Shown: positions 15,346 through 23,325 of the stretch, piece after piece
How positions within the stretch are numbered: position 1 is the first letter of the stretch
How the letters are laid out: the number at the start of each line of letters is the position of its first letter
Assembly (NCBI GenBank): GCA_003151275.1
Contig: PLXC01000077.1
Span: forward strand, 1 to 25,741
From: Candidatus Melainabacteria bacterium
Lineage (GTDB): Bacteria; Cyanobacteriota; Vampirovibrionia; Obscuribacterales; Obscuribacteraceae
Direction: 5' to 3'
Length of the DNA stretch: 25,741 nucleotides
Position numbers and translations under genes: made by a program
The notes under the pieces: model-generated
Seen by the model: the letters and a program-made list of their open reading frames with translations, nothing else
The model's database searches: none
What the model was told of the DNA's origin: nothing

Positions 15346-15508
15346 ATCTCAGCAATAAGTGCTTGGCAACTATTCGCTTATTTTGCGAGGTTTAGATCTC
15401 TCGTGTGAGCTTGTGTCCGCAACGCCGCGTCCAGACGCGTGTCCGCACCGTCGCTGCGACTTTGCCGCCATGTATAAACTGTGCGCGCCTGGATTCCTTG
15501 CCCTTCGT

Positions 15509-16924
15509 TTAAGGTTCTTTGGTTTCAATCGACTTGTTTTGAGATTCGATTTCCGGGGCCGCTGCAGACTCCCTTTCAATAGCTACTGCAGCTTTTTTAT
15601 CTATTACCACTGCAGCCTCTTTCTCCGCAGTGATTGCAGCTTCTTTACCTTGGATCAGTGCCTTTTGCTCGAGGGCTTTATCTTGTTTCTCTTCTACGGT
15701 TTTTAGCTTCTTCTGTTCGTGCTTGATCAAAGCCGCTTCCTTCAGCTCGATTTCTTCCAGATTATTCAATAACGACATTTGCTCGGCTAGTCGATCATTC
15801 GTTTCGACTTCATTTTTAGTCTGCGCCCACGCCACCCTTGAAGCAGCTTGCTCTTGTTCGGGCGTAATTGTGCCGCGGTGTTCAACGTTGCCTTTGAATT
15901 TTGCGACAATCCAAGCCAACATGCCACCATGCTCTTTGGGATGTTCAATCGACTCGGGTGGATAACAAAAATCCAAAATCAGCTTTATCGAAGCCGCTAC
16001 TGGTATGGCGATCAGCATGCCCAGAGCACCAGCCATCGTTTCTCCGACCAAGACGGCGAAAATCACAGCCAGCGGATGCAGCTCTACTGCGTGACCTATT
16101 ACTTTGGGTACAACCACGTAATCTTCTATTTGGCGAGCAAGAAATAAGCAAGCTGGTACGCCAAGCGAGATGATGCTGAAGTCCAGCTGTGTGCAACTAA
16201 CAATCGTTGCCAGTCCGATTGCTAGCCATGGACCGAGCACCGGAATAATTTCCATGACACCGCAAAAGATACCAATCAGCATGGCGGATTTGATGCCAAA
16301 GCAAGTGAGAATTCCCCACGAAACACACGACATGAGCACAATCAGGATTAGCTGACCGCTTACATATTTGCTGAGCATCACATTCATTTGGGACGATAGA
16401 TTGACGACTGTGACTCTGCGCTGTGCCGGAACAAAGCGTAAAAAGAAACTGCCGACTCGAGCACTGTCTGTAATTAAATATACTGATGAAACAACGCAAA
16501 CGAAAATAGCGAGCAAGCTTTTTGAGATGACGCCACCAACGTGCACAATCTCTGCTGGTTTACCAGCGCTCTTCATGCTAGCTAGCACTTCCTTTGAAAC
16601 TTGAGAAACATCCAGACCGAGATTCATACGTGTTGAAATCTGATTGACAACGCTGTAGATCATCTTTTCGTCAAAAAGCTTATTGAATTGACTAGCCAAC
16701 TCTGGTCCAAAGTGAACACAAATCAAGGCAATAATGCCGATCGTTCCGAGATAAATTACACCGACCGCCTGCCAGGGCCTCATCCAGGGCACTTCGCGGC
16801 AGACCCATTTAACCAGTGGGTTGAGCAGATAAGCGATGATTCCACCGACTATGAAGGGCGGAAAAACTTCTCGCACATGATAAACGAAGATAAGAAATAA
16901 GAATAAGAAGAACCATTTGATCAT
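15509..16924 (-). CDS. AI-2E family transporter with repetitive C-terminal tail
   Basis: This membrane protein of the AI-2E transporter/YdgG-PerM family has about 8 TM helices. The start MIKWFFLFLFLIFVYHVREV and FPPFIVGGIIAYLLNPLV are typical, as are the later blocks VMEIIPVLGPWLAIGLA, FLARQIEDYVVVPKVIGHAV and ELHPLAVIFAVLVGETMAGA. Members export AI-2 or act as Na+/H+ antiporters; the substrate here is unknown. After residue about 335 comes a hydrophilic tail of roughly 130 residues predicted to be coiled coil, ending in four 8-residue repeats (residues 427-458). Family proteins of 340-370 residues normally lack this. AGGGG lies 6 nt before the ATG. It starts 39 nt after the dehydrogenase gene, so they are probably one operon. 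Confidence 0.9.
   Translation of the reverse strand: MIKWFFLFLFLIFVYHVREVFPPFIVGGIIAYLLNPLVKWVCREVPWMRPWQAVGVIYLGTIGIIALICVHFGPELASQFNKLFDEKMIYSVVNQISTRMNLGLDVSQVSKEVLASMKSAGKPAEIVHVGGVISKSLLAIFVCVVSSVYLITDSARVGSFFLRFVPAQRRVTVVNLSSQMNVMLSKYVSGQLILIVLMSCVSWGILTCFGIKSAMLIGIFCGVMEIIPVLGPWLAIGLATIVSCTQLDFSIISLGVPACLFLARQIEDYVVVPKVIGHAVELHPLAVIFAVLVGETMAGALGMLIAIPVAASIKLILDFCYPPESIEHPKEHGGMLAWIVAKFKGNVEHRGTITPEQEQAASRVAWAQTKNEVETNDRLAEQMSLLNNLEEIELKEAALIKHEQKKLKTVEEKQDKALEQKALIQGKEAAITAEKEAAVVIDKKAAVAIERESAAAPEIESQNKSIETKEP
15551..15646 (-). repeat. Coding tandem repeat, 4 x 24 bp
   Basis: It encodes KEAAITAE, KEAAVVID, KKAAVAIE and RESAAAPE in the tail of the AI-2E family protein. The period is 8 residues, compatible with an extended charged helix. 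Confidence 0.75.
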
Positions 16925-16963
16925 TGCAGTCCCCTTTCCTTACCCAACTCCGAGATCCCGATC

Positions 16964-18202
16964 TTAGTGCACCGCAGCTGGTGCCTTCTCGAGCTTGGAA
17001 AAATCATGAATATCAGCTCGCACCAATTGTCTCAACAGCCAGGATGGGCGAAAGCGCTCACCGTAACGTTCTTGATATGATTCCAGTTGTTTCAAGCACC
17101 AGTCTAATCCTTTGTCCTCAGCAATAGAGAGCAGCCCTCTGTTCAAGCCACATCCGTTTTGCATGGCAACGTCGACATCAGCTGCGGTGACTACTTGCTC
17201 TTGCACAGCATAAAGCGCTTCATTGAACATCGGCAAGATGATCCGATAGACGTCAAACTTTGGTGAGGCGTTTGTAGCCGCAGTGCCTGCTTCCTTAGCT
17301 AATTTTTCAAGCCGCGGATTGATTGTCTTGGGGGCGTCCTTCTGCGCTGGTTGTCCTTTTTCGTGGACATAGAAACCGGCTCCGGACTTCTGCCCGAGCT
17401 GACCTTCCTTCATCATTAATTTTAACAGCGGCGCCGTCTCAAAACGTGGACCGTATTCACTATAAAGGAACTCATTGACGTGACCGCAAATATCAATGCC
17501 CGTCATGTCAAACAAAGTGAACGGTCCCATCGGTAAACCAAATTCGACTGCCGCTTGGTCGACTTGTTCAGGAGTTGCGCCACCCTCTTGAAGAACGTAA
17601 ATCGCCTCGTTCATATAAGGGAAGAGGATGCGATTGACCAAAAAGCCCGGACACTCACGCACTCTAACTGGCGTCTTGCCGAGCTGCTTACATAGGTCCA
17701 GTGCGATCTTTACGGTCTCTTCGGCGGTTTTGACGCCAGGAATCACTTCGACTAATTTCATGAACTGAGCTGGATTAAAGAAGTGCATGCCAACCACTTT
17801 CTCTGGGCGTCTGGTGGCGGAGGCAATTTCGGAAATAGAAAGCGCAGACGTGTTCGAGGCCAGAATGGCCCGTGAAGGACAAACTTCGTCAAGCGTTTTG
17901 AAGATTTCGAGCTTGACGTCTATCTGCTCAAGGGCCGCTTCGATCACGAGGTCCACATTGTTGAATCCATCAAAGCTTGTGCTGCCCTTGATTAGTGCAA
18001 ATAGTGCGTCCGCTTCTTTTTGCGAAAGAACTTCTTTTTTCACGCGTGAGTCATACATGCGTTTGATGTTGGCAAGCCCACGCTCGACAAAAGCTTGATC
18101 AATGTCTTTCAAAATCACTTCGATGCCAGCCTGGCTAAGCACTTGAGCAATTCCGCAGCCCATCGCGCCAGCGCCAAGAACTGCTGCTTTCTGGATTTTC
18201 AT
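16964..18202 (-). CDS. 3-hydroxyacyl-CoA dehydrogenase
   Basis: This NAD-dependent cytoplasmic enzyme oxidises 3-hydroxyacyl-CoA to 3-ketoacyl-CoA (beta-oxidation, or butanoyl-CoA metabolism in reverse). The Rossmann fold begins at once (AAVLGAGAMGCGIAQVLSQA), followed by ILASNTSALSISEIA and the catalytic-histidine block VVGMHFFNPAQFMKLVEVI. The 3HCDH domain holds ECPGFLVNRILFPYMNEAI and GPFTLFDMTGIDIC. A second, C-terminal 3HCDH-like domain (about 310-400) ends with GCGLNRGLLSIAEDKGLDW. The roughly 412-residue length fits double-domain members rather than the 280-residue Hbd type, and there is no hydratase domain as in FadB. ATG 18202 has GGGGAG 9 nt upstream; ATG 18223 is a less likely alternative. 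No thiolase or acyl-CoA dehydrogenase is nearby. Confidence 0.93.
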   Translation of the reverse strand: MKIQKAAVLGAGAMGCGIAQVLSQAGIEVILKDIDQAFVERGLANIKRMYDSRVKKEVLSQKEADALFALIKGSTSFDGFNNVDLVIEAALEQIDVKLEIFKTLDEVCPSRAILASNTSALSISEIASATRRPEKVVGMHFFNPAQFMKLVEVIPGVKTAEETVKIALDLCKQLGKTPVRVRECPGFLVNRILFPYMNEAIYVLQEGGATPEQVDQAAVEFGLPMGPFTLFDMTGIDICGHVNEFLYSEYGPRFETAPLLKLMMKEGQLGQKSGAGFYVHEKGQPAQKDAPKTINPRLEKLAKEAGTAATNASPKFDVYRIILPMFNEALYAVQEQVVTAADVDVAMQNGCGLNRGLLSIAEDKGLDWCLKQLESYQERYGERFRPSWLLRQLVRADIHDFSKLEKAPAAVH

Positions 18203-18341
18203 TGAAAACGTCTCCCCGCTCATTACGTCTCGAACTCGCTATGCTAGCATTTCCAAGAAATGGCTTAGCTTCCAACCATTATCTTAGGCGCCTGTCGGTC
18301 AACCACTAGTCACACCCGTTTGTTTAAGGATTCACCAGCCA

Positions 18342-19736
18342 ATGCCCTTAATGACATCATTGATGCGCCGCACTCCCGCTGTTGCAGAGGGAGCCGATGA
18401 CACGCCGAAACATCTTGGCTGGATCATGCTCACGGCGCTGGGTATCGGTGCCACCATAGGCGCGGGCATCTTCGCGATGCCAGGAATGATTGCCGGTAAA
18501 GCGGGACCTGCTGGAATATTGTCCTTTCTAATTACCGGTTTTGTGATCATGATGGTGGCAATATGCTACGACCAATTCTCGCGTCGAGTTACAAACGGAG
18601 TTTCGGCTTATAGCTACGTCTACCATTCCCTCGGTGAACTGTTCGCCTGGATTGTGGCATTTGGTTTATTCCTTGAATACAGTTTTGGATCGTCTGCAGT
18701 ATCAATTGCTTGGGGCGAATATTTAAAAAATGCTTTGGGTTACACGTTGCCTCAGTTTTGGGCGGGACCGACGAATGGCCCCGACGGCTTTCATTTCGGC
18801 ATAAACATCGTTGCAGTTGCTGTGGTCACTGTGGTCACTTTGATCTTAATTTTTGGTGGCGTCAGCAAATCAGCAAAATTGAATTTTATTCTTGTCTGCT
18901 TAAAGATGACTTTGCTCGTAATATTCCTTGTCGTTGGAGCTCGACATGTTAACCCGGCAAACTGGGTGCCATTTATGCCGAAGGGCATCGAAGGCGTTTT
19001 GAAAGGCGCAGCCCTAGCCGTTTTCCCCTATGTTGGTTTCGACGCATTGTTTACTTTTGCGCGTGAATCGAAGAGCCTAAAAGACACCAGAAGGGCGACG
19101 TTTTTATGCGTTGGCGTCGTCGCCTTTTTATATGTCACCGTCATGGCTGTTGCAACTGGGTTGGCACCATGTTTCATCAACGGAGTAGGCAATCCATTAT
19201 TTGTAGGCAGTGAGGCAGCGGCTCCGTTAGCCAAACTACTTTCCAGTGTTGGTGAAGAATGGACATCCAAATTTATCTCCTTTGGTGCGGTGCTTGGTAT
19301 CTTTAATGTGTTGCTGGTGCTCTGTATGGGCGGACCACGCATCTTTAGAAACATGGCCGAAGACGGTCTGCTGCCGCCGATTTTCCAAAAAACAAATAAA
19401 GGTAATCCAGTTGTAGGAATCGCTTTGAATGGACTGATTGTTGCGTTGACGGCAGGTCTGGTACCGTTCGGTGATATCGCTGACATGATGGTGCTCGGCA
19501 CTCTGATTGCCTTTATGTTCGTTGGCATTGGTGCGATGAGACTGAAATTGGTCAATCCGATCGTCTCAATATTGTGTTCAGTCGGTTGTTTGATTTTGAT
19601 GTTCCATCTCGGGCACCTGGTTTTGCAGGTCTACTGCATTACCTTGCCCGTAGGTCTCTGCATCTATTTCTTTTACAGCCGTCATCACAGCAAACTCGGT
19701 AAAGCTGGGCTTCCGAGGCAAAGCCCGAGGATTTGA
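18342..19736 (+). CDS. APC-family amino acid permease (CAT-like)
   Basis: A 464-residue inner-membrane transporter with about 12 TM helices. TM1 carries the broken-helix substrate motif GIGATIGAGIFAMPG, followed by GPAGILSFLITG and the SAYSYVYHSLGELFAW block typical of cationic amino acid transporter-like members of the APC superfamily. TM6 shows AVFPYVGFDALFTFARESK, and the loop RIFRNMAEDGLLPPIFQK is the conserved segment after TM8. The short polar C-terminus ends the protein. AAGGA lies 11 nt before ATG 18342; a second ATG at 18351 is also usable. It is divergent from the dehydrogenase gene. The amino acid carried cannot be determined from sequence. Confidence 0.93.
   Translation: MPLMTSLMRRTPAVAEGADDTPKHLGWIMLTALGIGATIGAGIFAMPGMIAGKAGPAGILSFLITGFVIMMVAICYDQFSRRVTNGVSAYSYVYHSLGELFAWIVAFGLFLEYSFGSSAVSIAWGEYLKNALGYTLPQFWAGPTNGPDGFHFGINIVAVAVVTVVTLILIFGGVSKSAKLNFILVCLKMTLLVIFLVVGARHVNPANWVPFMPKGIEGVLKGAALAVFPYVGFDALFTFARESKSLKDTRRATFLCVGVVAFLYVTVMAVATGLAPCFINGVGNPLFVGSEAAAPLAKLLSSVGEEWTSKFISFGAVLGIFNVLLVLCMGGPRIFRNMAEDGLLPPIFQKTNKGNPVVGIALNGLIVALTAGLVPFGDIADMMVLGTLIAFMFVGIGAMRLKLVNPIVSILCSVGCLILMFHLGHLVLQVYCITLPVGLCIYFFYSRHHSKLGKAGLPRQSPRI
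19707..19726 (+). terminator. Hairpin at the end of the permease gene
   Basis: GGGCTT and AAGCCC pair around CCGAGGCA, within the last codons of the permease gene. No U-run follows, so its role as terminator is doubtful. Confidence 0.25.
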
Positions 19737-20051
19737 TTCCTTCGGCATAGCAGGAATGCTAAATGAATTGTGCGAACTTGCGGCTGTTTCGTAATCGGTA
19801 AAGAAAAGAAGTATTCTAAATGCGGCAACACTCTGCTTGTTGTTCTTCCTACATCTGAGTTGCAACCAGTTTAAAGTTGTTCGTCAGGCGGATAGTAAAT
19901 TTGATCGCGAGGACAGGCGCTGTCGAGAGCGCCTGCTGAGTTCACGAGAGATACTGATCAGTTTGCTTTGACTATTACAAAAACTTTTCAATTGGACTCT
20001 TTATTTGCACGCACTTACGTCCTTGCCTCTGTTACTTAGAGGACCCTAGAA
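19737..20051. other. Intergenic region with one strong hairpin
   Basis: No gene is seen in this 315-bp gap. It contains the perfect stem CAGGCGCT/AGCGCCTG around GTCGAG (19914-19935), without a following U-tract. It presumably also holds the promoter of the downstream exported-protein gene, but I cannot place a convincing -35/-10 pair. GAGGA precedes the next ATG by 8 nt. Confidence 0.6.
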
Positions 20052-20633
20052 ATGAAAAACATAATTAAAGCAAACATGATAGTCGCGGCTGCTGCCGCTT
20101 TCGCATTCTCGGGACAGGCTGCCAGAGCTGATTATTCGTTCCATATGTTCAGAAGCAAGACTTCGACTCCTGAAATTGCGGCAACGACAACGACAACTAC
20201 GACCTTCACAAATGGCGCCACCTTGGGTGCGGGTCCAAGCATACTCGTCACCAATATCTTGGGTGAACAATCGATGGTTTCCTCGATCTTGAATGCAAAT
20301 CCAGTGATGTTTGTCACGACAGGCGCTCAAATCACCGGTTTCAACGTCTTTCTGCCTAACGATCTGCTCACTCGACGTGATGATTTGATCGCTCGCATTT
20401 ATGCGGAGAAAGCAAATGGAAAACTCTCTGATTCACAAGTCAGCCGTTTGCTGTCTGAAGTGCAAACTGTAGCGCTGATGCCTTGTAACTCTGGTAAAGA
20501 GTGCAGTGTCAGCCACGCAAAGCAAGTCGAAAAGATGTACCGCAATTTTGACAAGGTATCCAACGATATCTTCTCCGACTCCCATCAAGGGAATAGACAA
20601 TTGGCTGGCAAATACAGCTTTATCGTCCTCTAG
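20052..20633 (+). CDS. Small exported protein of unknown function
   Basis: A signal peptide (MKNIIKANMIVAAAAAFAFS, cleavage near AARA-DYS) is followed by 167 mature residues. A low-complexity run of seven threonines lies near residues 45-51. Next comes a hydrophobic stretch (LGAGPSILVTNILGEQSMVS) and a helical segment, LIARIYAEKANGKLSDSQVS, ending in a region with two cysteines (MPCNSGKECSV) that could form a disulfide outside the cytoplasm. I recognise no family. GAGGA lies 8 nt before ATG. It is monocistronic, with a hairpin about 20 nt after its stop. Confidence 0.8.
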   Translation: MKNIIKANMIVAAAAAFAFSGQAARADYSFHMFRSKTSTPEIAATTTTTTTFTNGATLGAGPSILVTNILGEQSMVSSILNANPVMFVTTGAQITGFNVFLPNDLLTRRDDLIARIYAEKANGKLSDSQVSRLLSEVQTVALMPCNSGKECSVSHAKQVEKMYRNFDKVSNDIFSDSHQGNRQLAGKYSFIVL

Positions 20634-20651
20634 ATAAATCGCAAACCAGGG

Positions 20652-20671
20652 GGGAAGCGCAAGCTTTTCCC
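20652..20671 (+). terminator. Terminator-like hairpin after the small exported protein
   Basis: GGGAA pairs with TTCCC, and GC with GC across a two-T bulge, capped by a GCAA tetraloop. The 3' flank is TTGAATG, so the U-tract is poor. Confidence 0.45.
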
Positions 20672-20799
20672 TTGAATGTGAATTGCTGTACTGTATATAT
20701 AAATCGAAGTCTAACCGACATTTTTTCGACACAATTCAAGTGCATTATGATTTCAGCAGCAGAGACAACGCATCGAGCTCCGCTGCAACAATTTAGGGC

Positions 20800-20834
20800 A
20801 AGCGCGAGGAGGAGAAATCCTCCTTCAAGCGCTT
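20800..20834 (+). other. Long RNA hairpin with GAAA tetraloop
   Basis: The outer stem AAGCGC/GCGCTT (6 bp), a 3-nt CAA bulge, a G-U pair and the inner stem AGGAGGA/TCCTCCT (7 bp) are closed by a GAAA tetraloop. The inner stem sequesters a perfect Shine-Dalgarno sequence against its complement. It is followed by TTAAGG, so termination is possible but not typical. Confidence 0.6.
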
Positions 20835-20947
20835 TAAGGGGATAGATTAAACGCGCCGGACCGTAGCTCCGTCATAAGCTGCCCTCCGTCCTGATTCTCC
20901 TGATTCTTCCCCGCGTGCCGTTCCGAACGGTGTTCATTTGTACTAAA

Positions 20948-21013
20948 ATGTTAGGGCTTTTCTCTTCCCATTCGAGGAGATTAGTCTTTAGTACGAATTA
21001 TTTCCGAGAATGA
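20948..21013 (+). CDS. Possible 21-codon leader ORF
   Basis: It reads MLGLFSSHSRRLVFSTNYFR plus E and a stop. The TGA lies 1 nt before the ATG of the hydrolase gene, so translational coupling is conceivable. No ribosome-binding site is seen, and chance is a fair alternative at this length. Confidence 0.2.
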   Translation: MLGLFSSHSRRLVFSTNYFRE

Positions 21014-21014
21014 A

Positions 21015-22880
21015 ATGCCTATCGATTTAGAAGTGCCACCAATTAGGCACGCGAACGTAAACGTAAAGTACGCCGTGCCCGCGAAAATGCGCGATGGTAT
21101 CACACTATTCGCTGACATTTATCGACCTGATGTGGATGGCGATTTGCCTGTGCTTCTGCTACGAACCCCCTACGATAAGAGCCTCGGGCAAAATACGGTC
21201 TACCTAAATCCCGGATGGTATGCGCGTTACGGTTATATGGTCGTGGTGCAGGATTGTCGGGGACGGTATTCGTCAGAAGGTGATTGGAATCCATACGATG
21301 CTGAAGTTGCAGATGGTCATGATTCAGTTGAGTGGGCTGCGGATTTGGATGGGTCGAACGGAAGCGTTGCCATGTATGGCTTTTCGTACCCTGGTGCGAT
21401 CCAGATGCAAGCGGCGTCAACGCAACCACGCGGGCTGAAAACAATTGTGCCTGCCATGACAGCGTCTGACTTCTTTGATGGTTGGACTTACGAGGGTGGT
21501 GCTTTTGCCCAAGCATTTATTCAATCGTGGGTTGTCTACTTATCTCAAGACACGGCGCGGCGTGCAGGTGATCATGTTGCCCAGAAATTGTTCTGGCAAT
21601 CATGTATGGAGCTGCCGGCTACTTATTGGAAAACTCCAATCGTCAGTGCGATTCCTGATGCAGAAAAATATTCGGCATACTACTTAGACTGGCTAAAGCA
21701 CGATACATACGATCAGTATTGGGCCAACAAATCTATCCGCAATTTCTATCAAAACATCAAAATTCCAGTTCTGCACATTGGTGGCTGGTATGACGTTTTT
21801 GTGTCAGGGACGATTCGAAATTATTTTGAATTGAATAAACGGCACGCATCCGACAAGACGCGTGGACGTCAAAAGCTGGTGATAGGACCTTGGCACCATC
21901 TCCCGTGGCAACAGCAAGTTGGATCATGTGACTTCGGAACTGAGGCAAGAAACATAGTCAATTTACTTCAATTGAAGTGGCTTGATCAGCACATGGGACT
22001 AAAAGCCCGCGCGGGACATGAAGAGCACGCGGGGCACAAAGAGCACGCGGGGCATAAAGAGCAGGCGGGCCACAAAGAGCGCGTCGGACTCAAAGAACCT
22101 TCGGGACTCGAAGGACAGGCGGGACTCACAGAGTATGAGTATTCCGATGATCCAAGTGTCTCAGTTTTCGTTTTGAACTTGAACGAGTGGAAGAATCTAA
22201 GTGAATGGCCGCCGGCGAATACCACCGCTTTGCGATTGTTTTTGCACTCAGCTGGGAGAGCAAATTCACTCAGCGGTGACGGTGTATTGTCCGCAACTTC
22301 TCCTACCGACGAGGCTTGGGACAGCTTCATTTGCGATCCTTCCAATCCTGTCGTAAGCACTGGGGGACATAGCTGCTGTTTCGAGGAAATTGCGCCGATG
22401 GGTCCGACCGATCAGCGCAGAAACGAAATGCGCAATGATGTGCTCGTATATTCGTCCGAAGTTTTATCTGATGATGTCACTGTGATGGGTCTGGTCAAGT
22501 TGAAGCTGTATGCGTCTACAACTGCGATAGACACGGACTTCGCAGTTGTAGTTACTGACGTATCTGAAAACGGGCGTTCGATAAATATTGTGAATAGCAT
22601 AGTGCGAGCGAGCCGCCGCCAGTCACTCACTAATCCCACAGCGGTGGAGCCAGGCAAAGTGTACGAATACAACATCGATGTGGGTTGGACCGCGGCTTTG
22701 TTTAAAGCAGGTCATCGCATTAGGCTTGATGTTTCGAGCTCGAACTTCCCGCATTATGGACGAACGCCAAACAGCGCTTTGGATCCGAGCCAGGCCGATT
22801 TAAATGATTGGACGGTGGCCCGACAAACGATCTTTCATGATGCGCGTTATCCGTCAGAAATTGTTCTGCCTGTTGTTTAG
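21015..22880 (+). CDS. CocE/NonD-family serine hydrolase (X-Pro peptidase S15 fold)
   Basis: An alpha/beta hydrolase with a C-terminal jelly-roll domain, related to cocaine esterase and X-Pro dipeptidyl-peptidase; it would cleave ester or acyl/peptide bonds of an unknown substrate. The triad residues are visible: Ser124 in GFSYPG, Asp260 in HIGGWYDVF, and His294/295 in GPWHHLPW. The N-terminal RDGITLFADIYRP and the oxyanion block VVVQDCRGRYSSEG are classical. The C-terminal domain (about 440-621) includes FKAGHRIRLDVSSSNFPHYG. There is no signal peptide. Residues 333-374 are an unusual tandem repeat insertion between the hydrolase core and the jelly-roll. The ribosome-binding site of ATG 21015 is weak (CGAGAA). 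The upstream region is highly structured. Confidence 0.93.
   Translation: MPIDLEVPPIRHANVNVKYAVPAKMRDGITLFADIYRPDVDGDLPVLLLRTPYDKSLGQNTVYLNPGWYARYGYMVVVQDCRGRYSSEGDWNPYDAEVADGHDSVEWAADLDGSNGSVAMYGFSYPGAIQMQAASTQPRGLKTIVPAMTASDFFDGWTYEGGAFAQAFIQSWVVYLSQDTARRAGDHVAQKLFWQSCMELPATYWKTPIVSAIPDAEKYSAYYLDWLKHDTYDQYWANKSIRNFYQNIKIPVLHIGGWYDVFVSGTIRNYFELNKRHASDKTRGRQKLVIGPWHHLPWQQQVGSCDFGTEARNIVNLLQLKWLDQHMGLKARAGHEEHAGHKEHAGHKEQAGHKERVGLKEPSGLEGQAGLTEYEYSDDPSVSVFVLNLNEWKNLSEWPPANTTALRLFLHSAGRANSLSGDGVLSATSPTDEAWDSFICDPSNPVVSTGGHSCCFEEIAPMGPTDQRRNEMRNDVLVYSSEVLSDDVTVMGLVKLKLYASTTAIDTDFAVVVTDVSENGRSINIVNSIVRASRRQSLTNPTAVEPGKVYEYNIDVGWTAALFKAGHRIRLDVSSSNFPHYGRTPNSALDPSQADLNDWTVARQTIFHDARYPSEIVLPVV
22011..22136 (+). 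repeat. Coding tandem repeat, 7 x 18 bp
   Basis: Seven 6-residue units: AGHEEH, AGHKEH, AGHKEQ, AGHKER, VGLKEP, SGLEGQ, AGLTEY. The first four are nearly identical in DNA and the last three have diverged. The histidine-rich half could bind metal, but that is speculation. Confidence 0.9.
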
Positions 22881-22887
22881 GGCCGAT

Positions 22888-22915
22888 TGTTGAACAAAAC
22901 GTTTTTTATTCAACA
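22888..22915 (+). terminator. Hairpin after the hydrolase gene
   Basis: TGTTGAA (22888-22894) pairs with TTCAACA (22909-22915), with AAAACG/TTTT able to pair inside. It starts 7 nt after the stop. The stem is AT-rich and the U-run is inside the loop, so efficiency is uncertain. Confidence 0.4.
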
Positions 22916-22926
22916 GTGCAGATTCG

Positions 22927-22966
22927 TTGACCAATTCGTTGACCAATCTATTCATTTCCCTATTCG
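22927..22966 (+). promoter_or_regulatory. Duplicated promoter-like motif
   Basis: ATTCGTTGACCA occurs twice in tandem (22922-22933, 22934-22945). Each TTGACC -35-like box is followed after 16 nt by TATTCA (22949-22954) or TATTCG (22961-22966). Two start sites 12 nt apart are predicted; the second falls 1 nt before the ATG at 22974. Confidence 0.4.
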
Positions 22967-23280
22967 TGGATTAATGTGGCCATTGCCCATTGCCGTATAT
23001 GCATCTCCGAGAGCTCTATTTTCCTGCTCGGTCTGTAGCATTAAGCAATCTTACAAATAAGGGTACCTCTAAAAATGATGTAACTCTGCTTGTGTCGCTA
23101 TTTGCGCGCCCGTCCGAGAGTGGCTTCCTGAGGCGCTGTAGCTTCTGCTGCACAGCCTGAGAAATTAGAAACCTTGCCTCTTCATTAATATTCAATTCGT
23201 TTTTCAGCTGTTGCAACTACGTCGACACCTTGGACAAATGACCAAATGGCAGCCTTTACCGGTATAATTCCGCAATGAGT

Positions 23281-23303
23281 GACGCGCTGAGCGCGTCTTT
23301 TTT
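23281..23303 (+). terminator. Intrinsic terminator just ahead of the ABC-F start
   Basis: GACGCGC-TGA-GCGCGTC, a perfect 7-bp GC-rich stem with a 3-nt loop, followed by six T. It is the best terminator in the window and lies only 22 nt before the ABC-F ATG at 23326, with a TATAAT 12 nt before the stem. Confidence 0.8.
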
Positions 23304-23325
23304 GTTCAGGGGAAATCAAACGGAC

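Larger units (their letters stand above)
20634..21014. other. Structured leader/intergenic region before the hydrolase gene
   Basis: A 381-bp stretch without an obvious full gene. It holds, in order: a terminator-like hairpin (20652-20671), a long GAAA-capped hairpin (20800-20834), a small stem CCGTT-CCG-AACGG (20918-20930), and a 12-bp inverted repeat (20936-20947 with 20987-20998) enclosing GAGGAG at 20974-20979. A 21-codon ORF (20948-21013) ends in the hydrolase start region. Confidence 0.65.
22881..23280 (+). other. Candidate non-coding RNA or regulatory leader before ABC-F gene
   Basis: About 390 bp lacks a convincing protein gene. It begins with a hairpin (22888-22915), then the 12-bp tandem repeat with promoter-like boxes (22922-22966), a 28-codon ORF (22974-23060, MWPLPIAVYASPRALFSCSV...), a stem built from AGGC/GCCT, TGT/ACA and AGC/GCT (23131-23158), a lone TATAAT (23263-23268), and runs directly into the intrinsic terminator at 23281-23303. 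A transcript from the duplicated promoter would be about 330 nt. No known RNA family was recognised. Confidence 0.4.

Noticed and set aside
16788..16800. GGGCACTTCGCGG shared with the gatC-pyrG repeat region
   Set aside because: Here it encodes conserved-looking residues of the AI-2E family protein, and the match does not extend into the hairpin part, so it is probably coincidence.
20888..20910. Repeat of TGATTCT in the hydrolase leader
   Set aside because: Two short copies 9 nt apart in a pyrimidine-rich stretch are not distinguishable from chance.
23016..23216. 66-codon minus-strand frame in the ABC-F leader region
   Set aside because: It begins with TTG directly after a stop, has no ribosome-binding site and matches no family. 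A decayed gene fragment cannot be excluded but is not supported.
23263..23268. TATAAT as the -10 of a leaderless ABC-F transcript starting at ATG 23275
   Set aside because: No acceptable -35 lies 16-18 nt upstream, and the first codons would be the terminator stem, so I do not call it a promoter although it should be tested.
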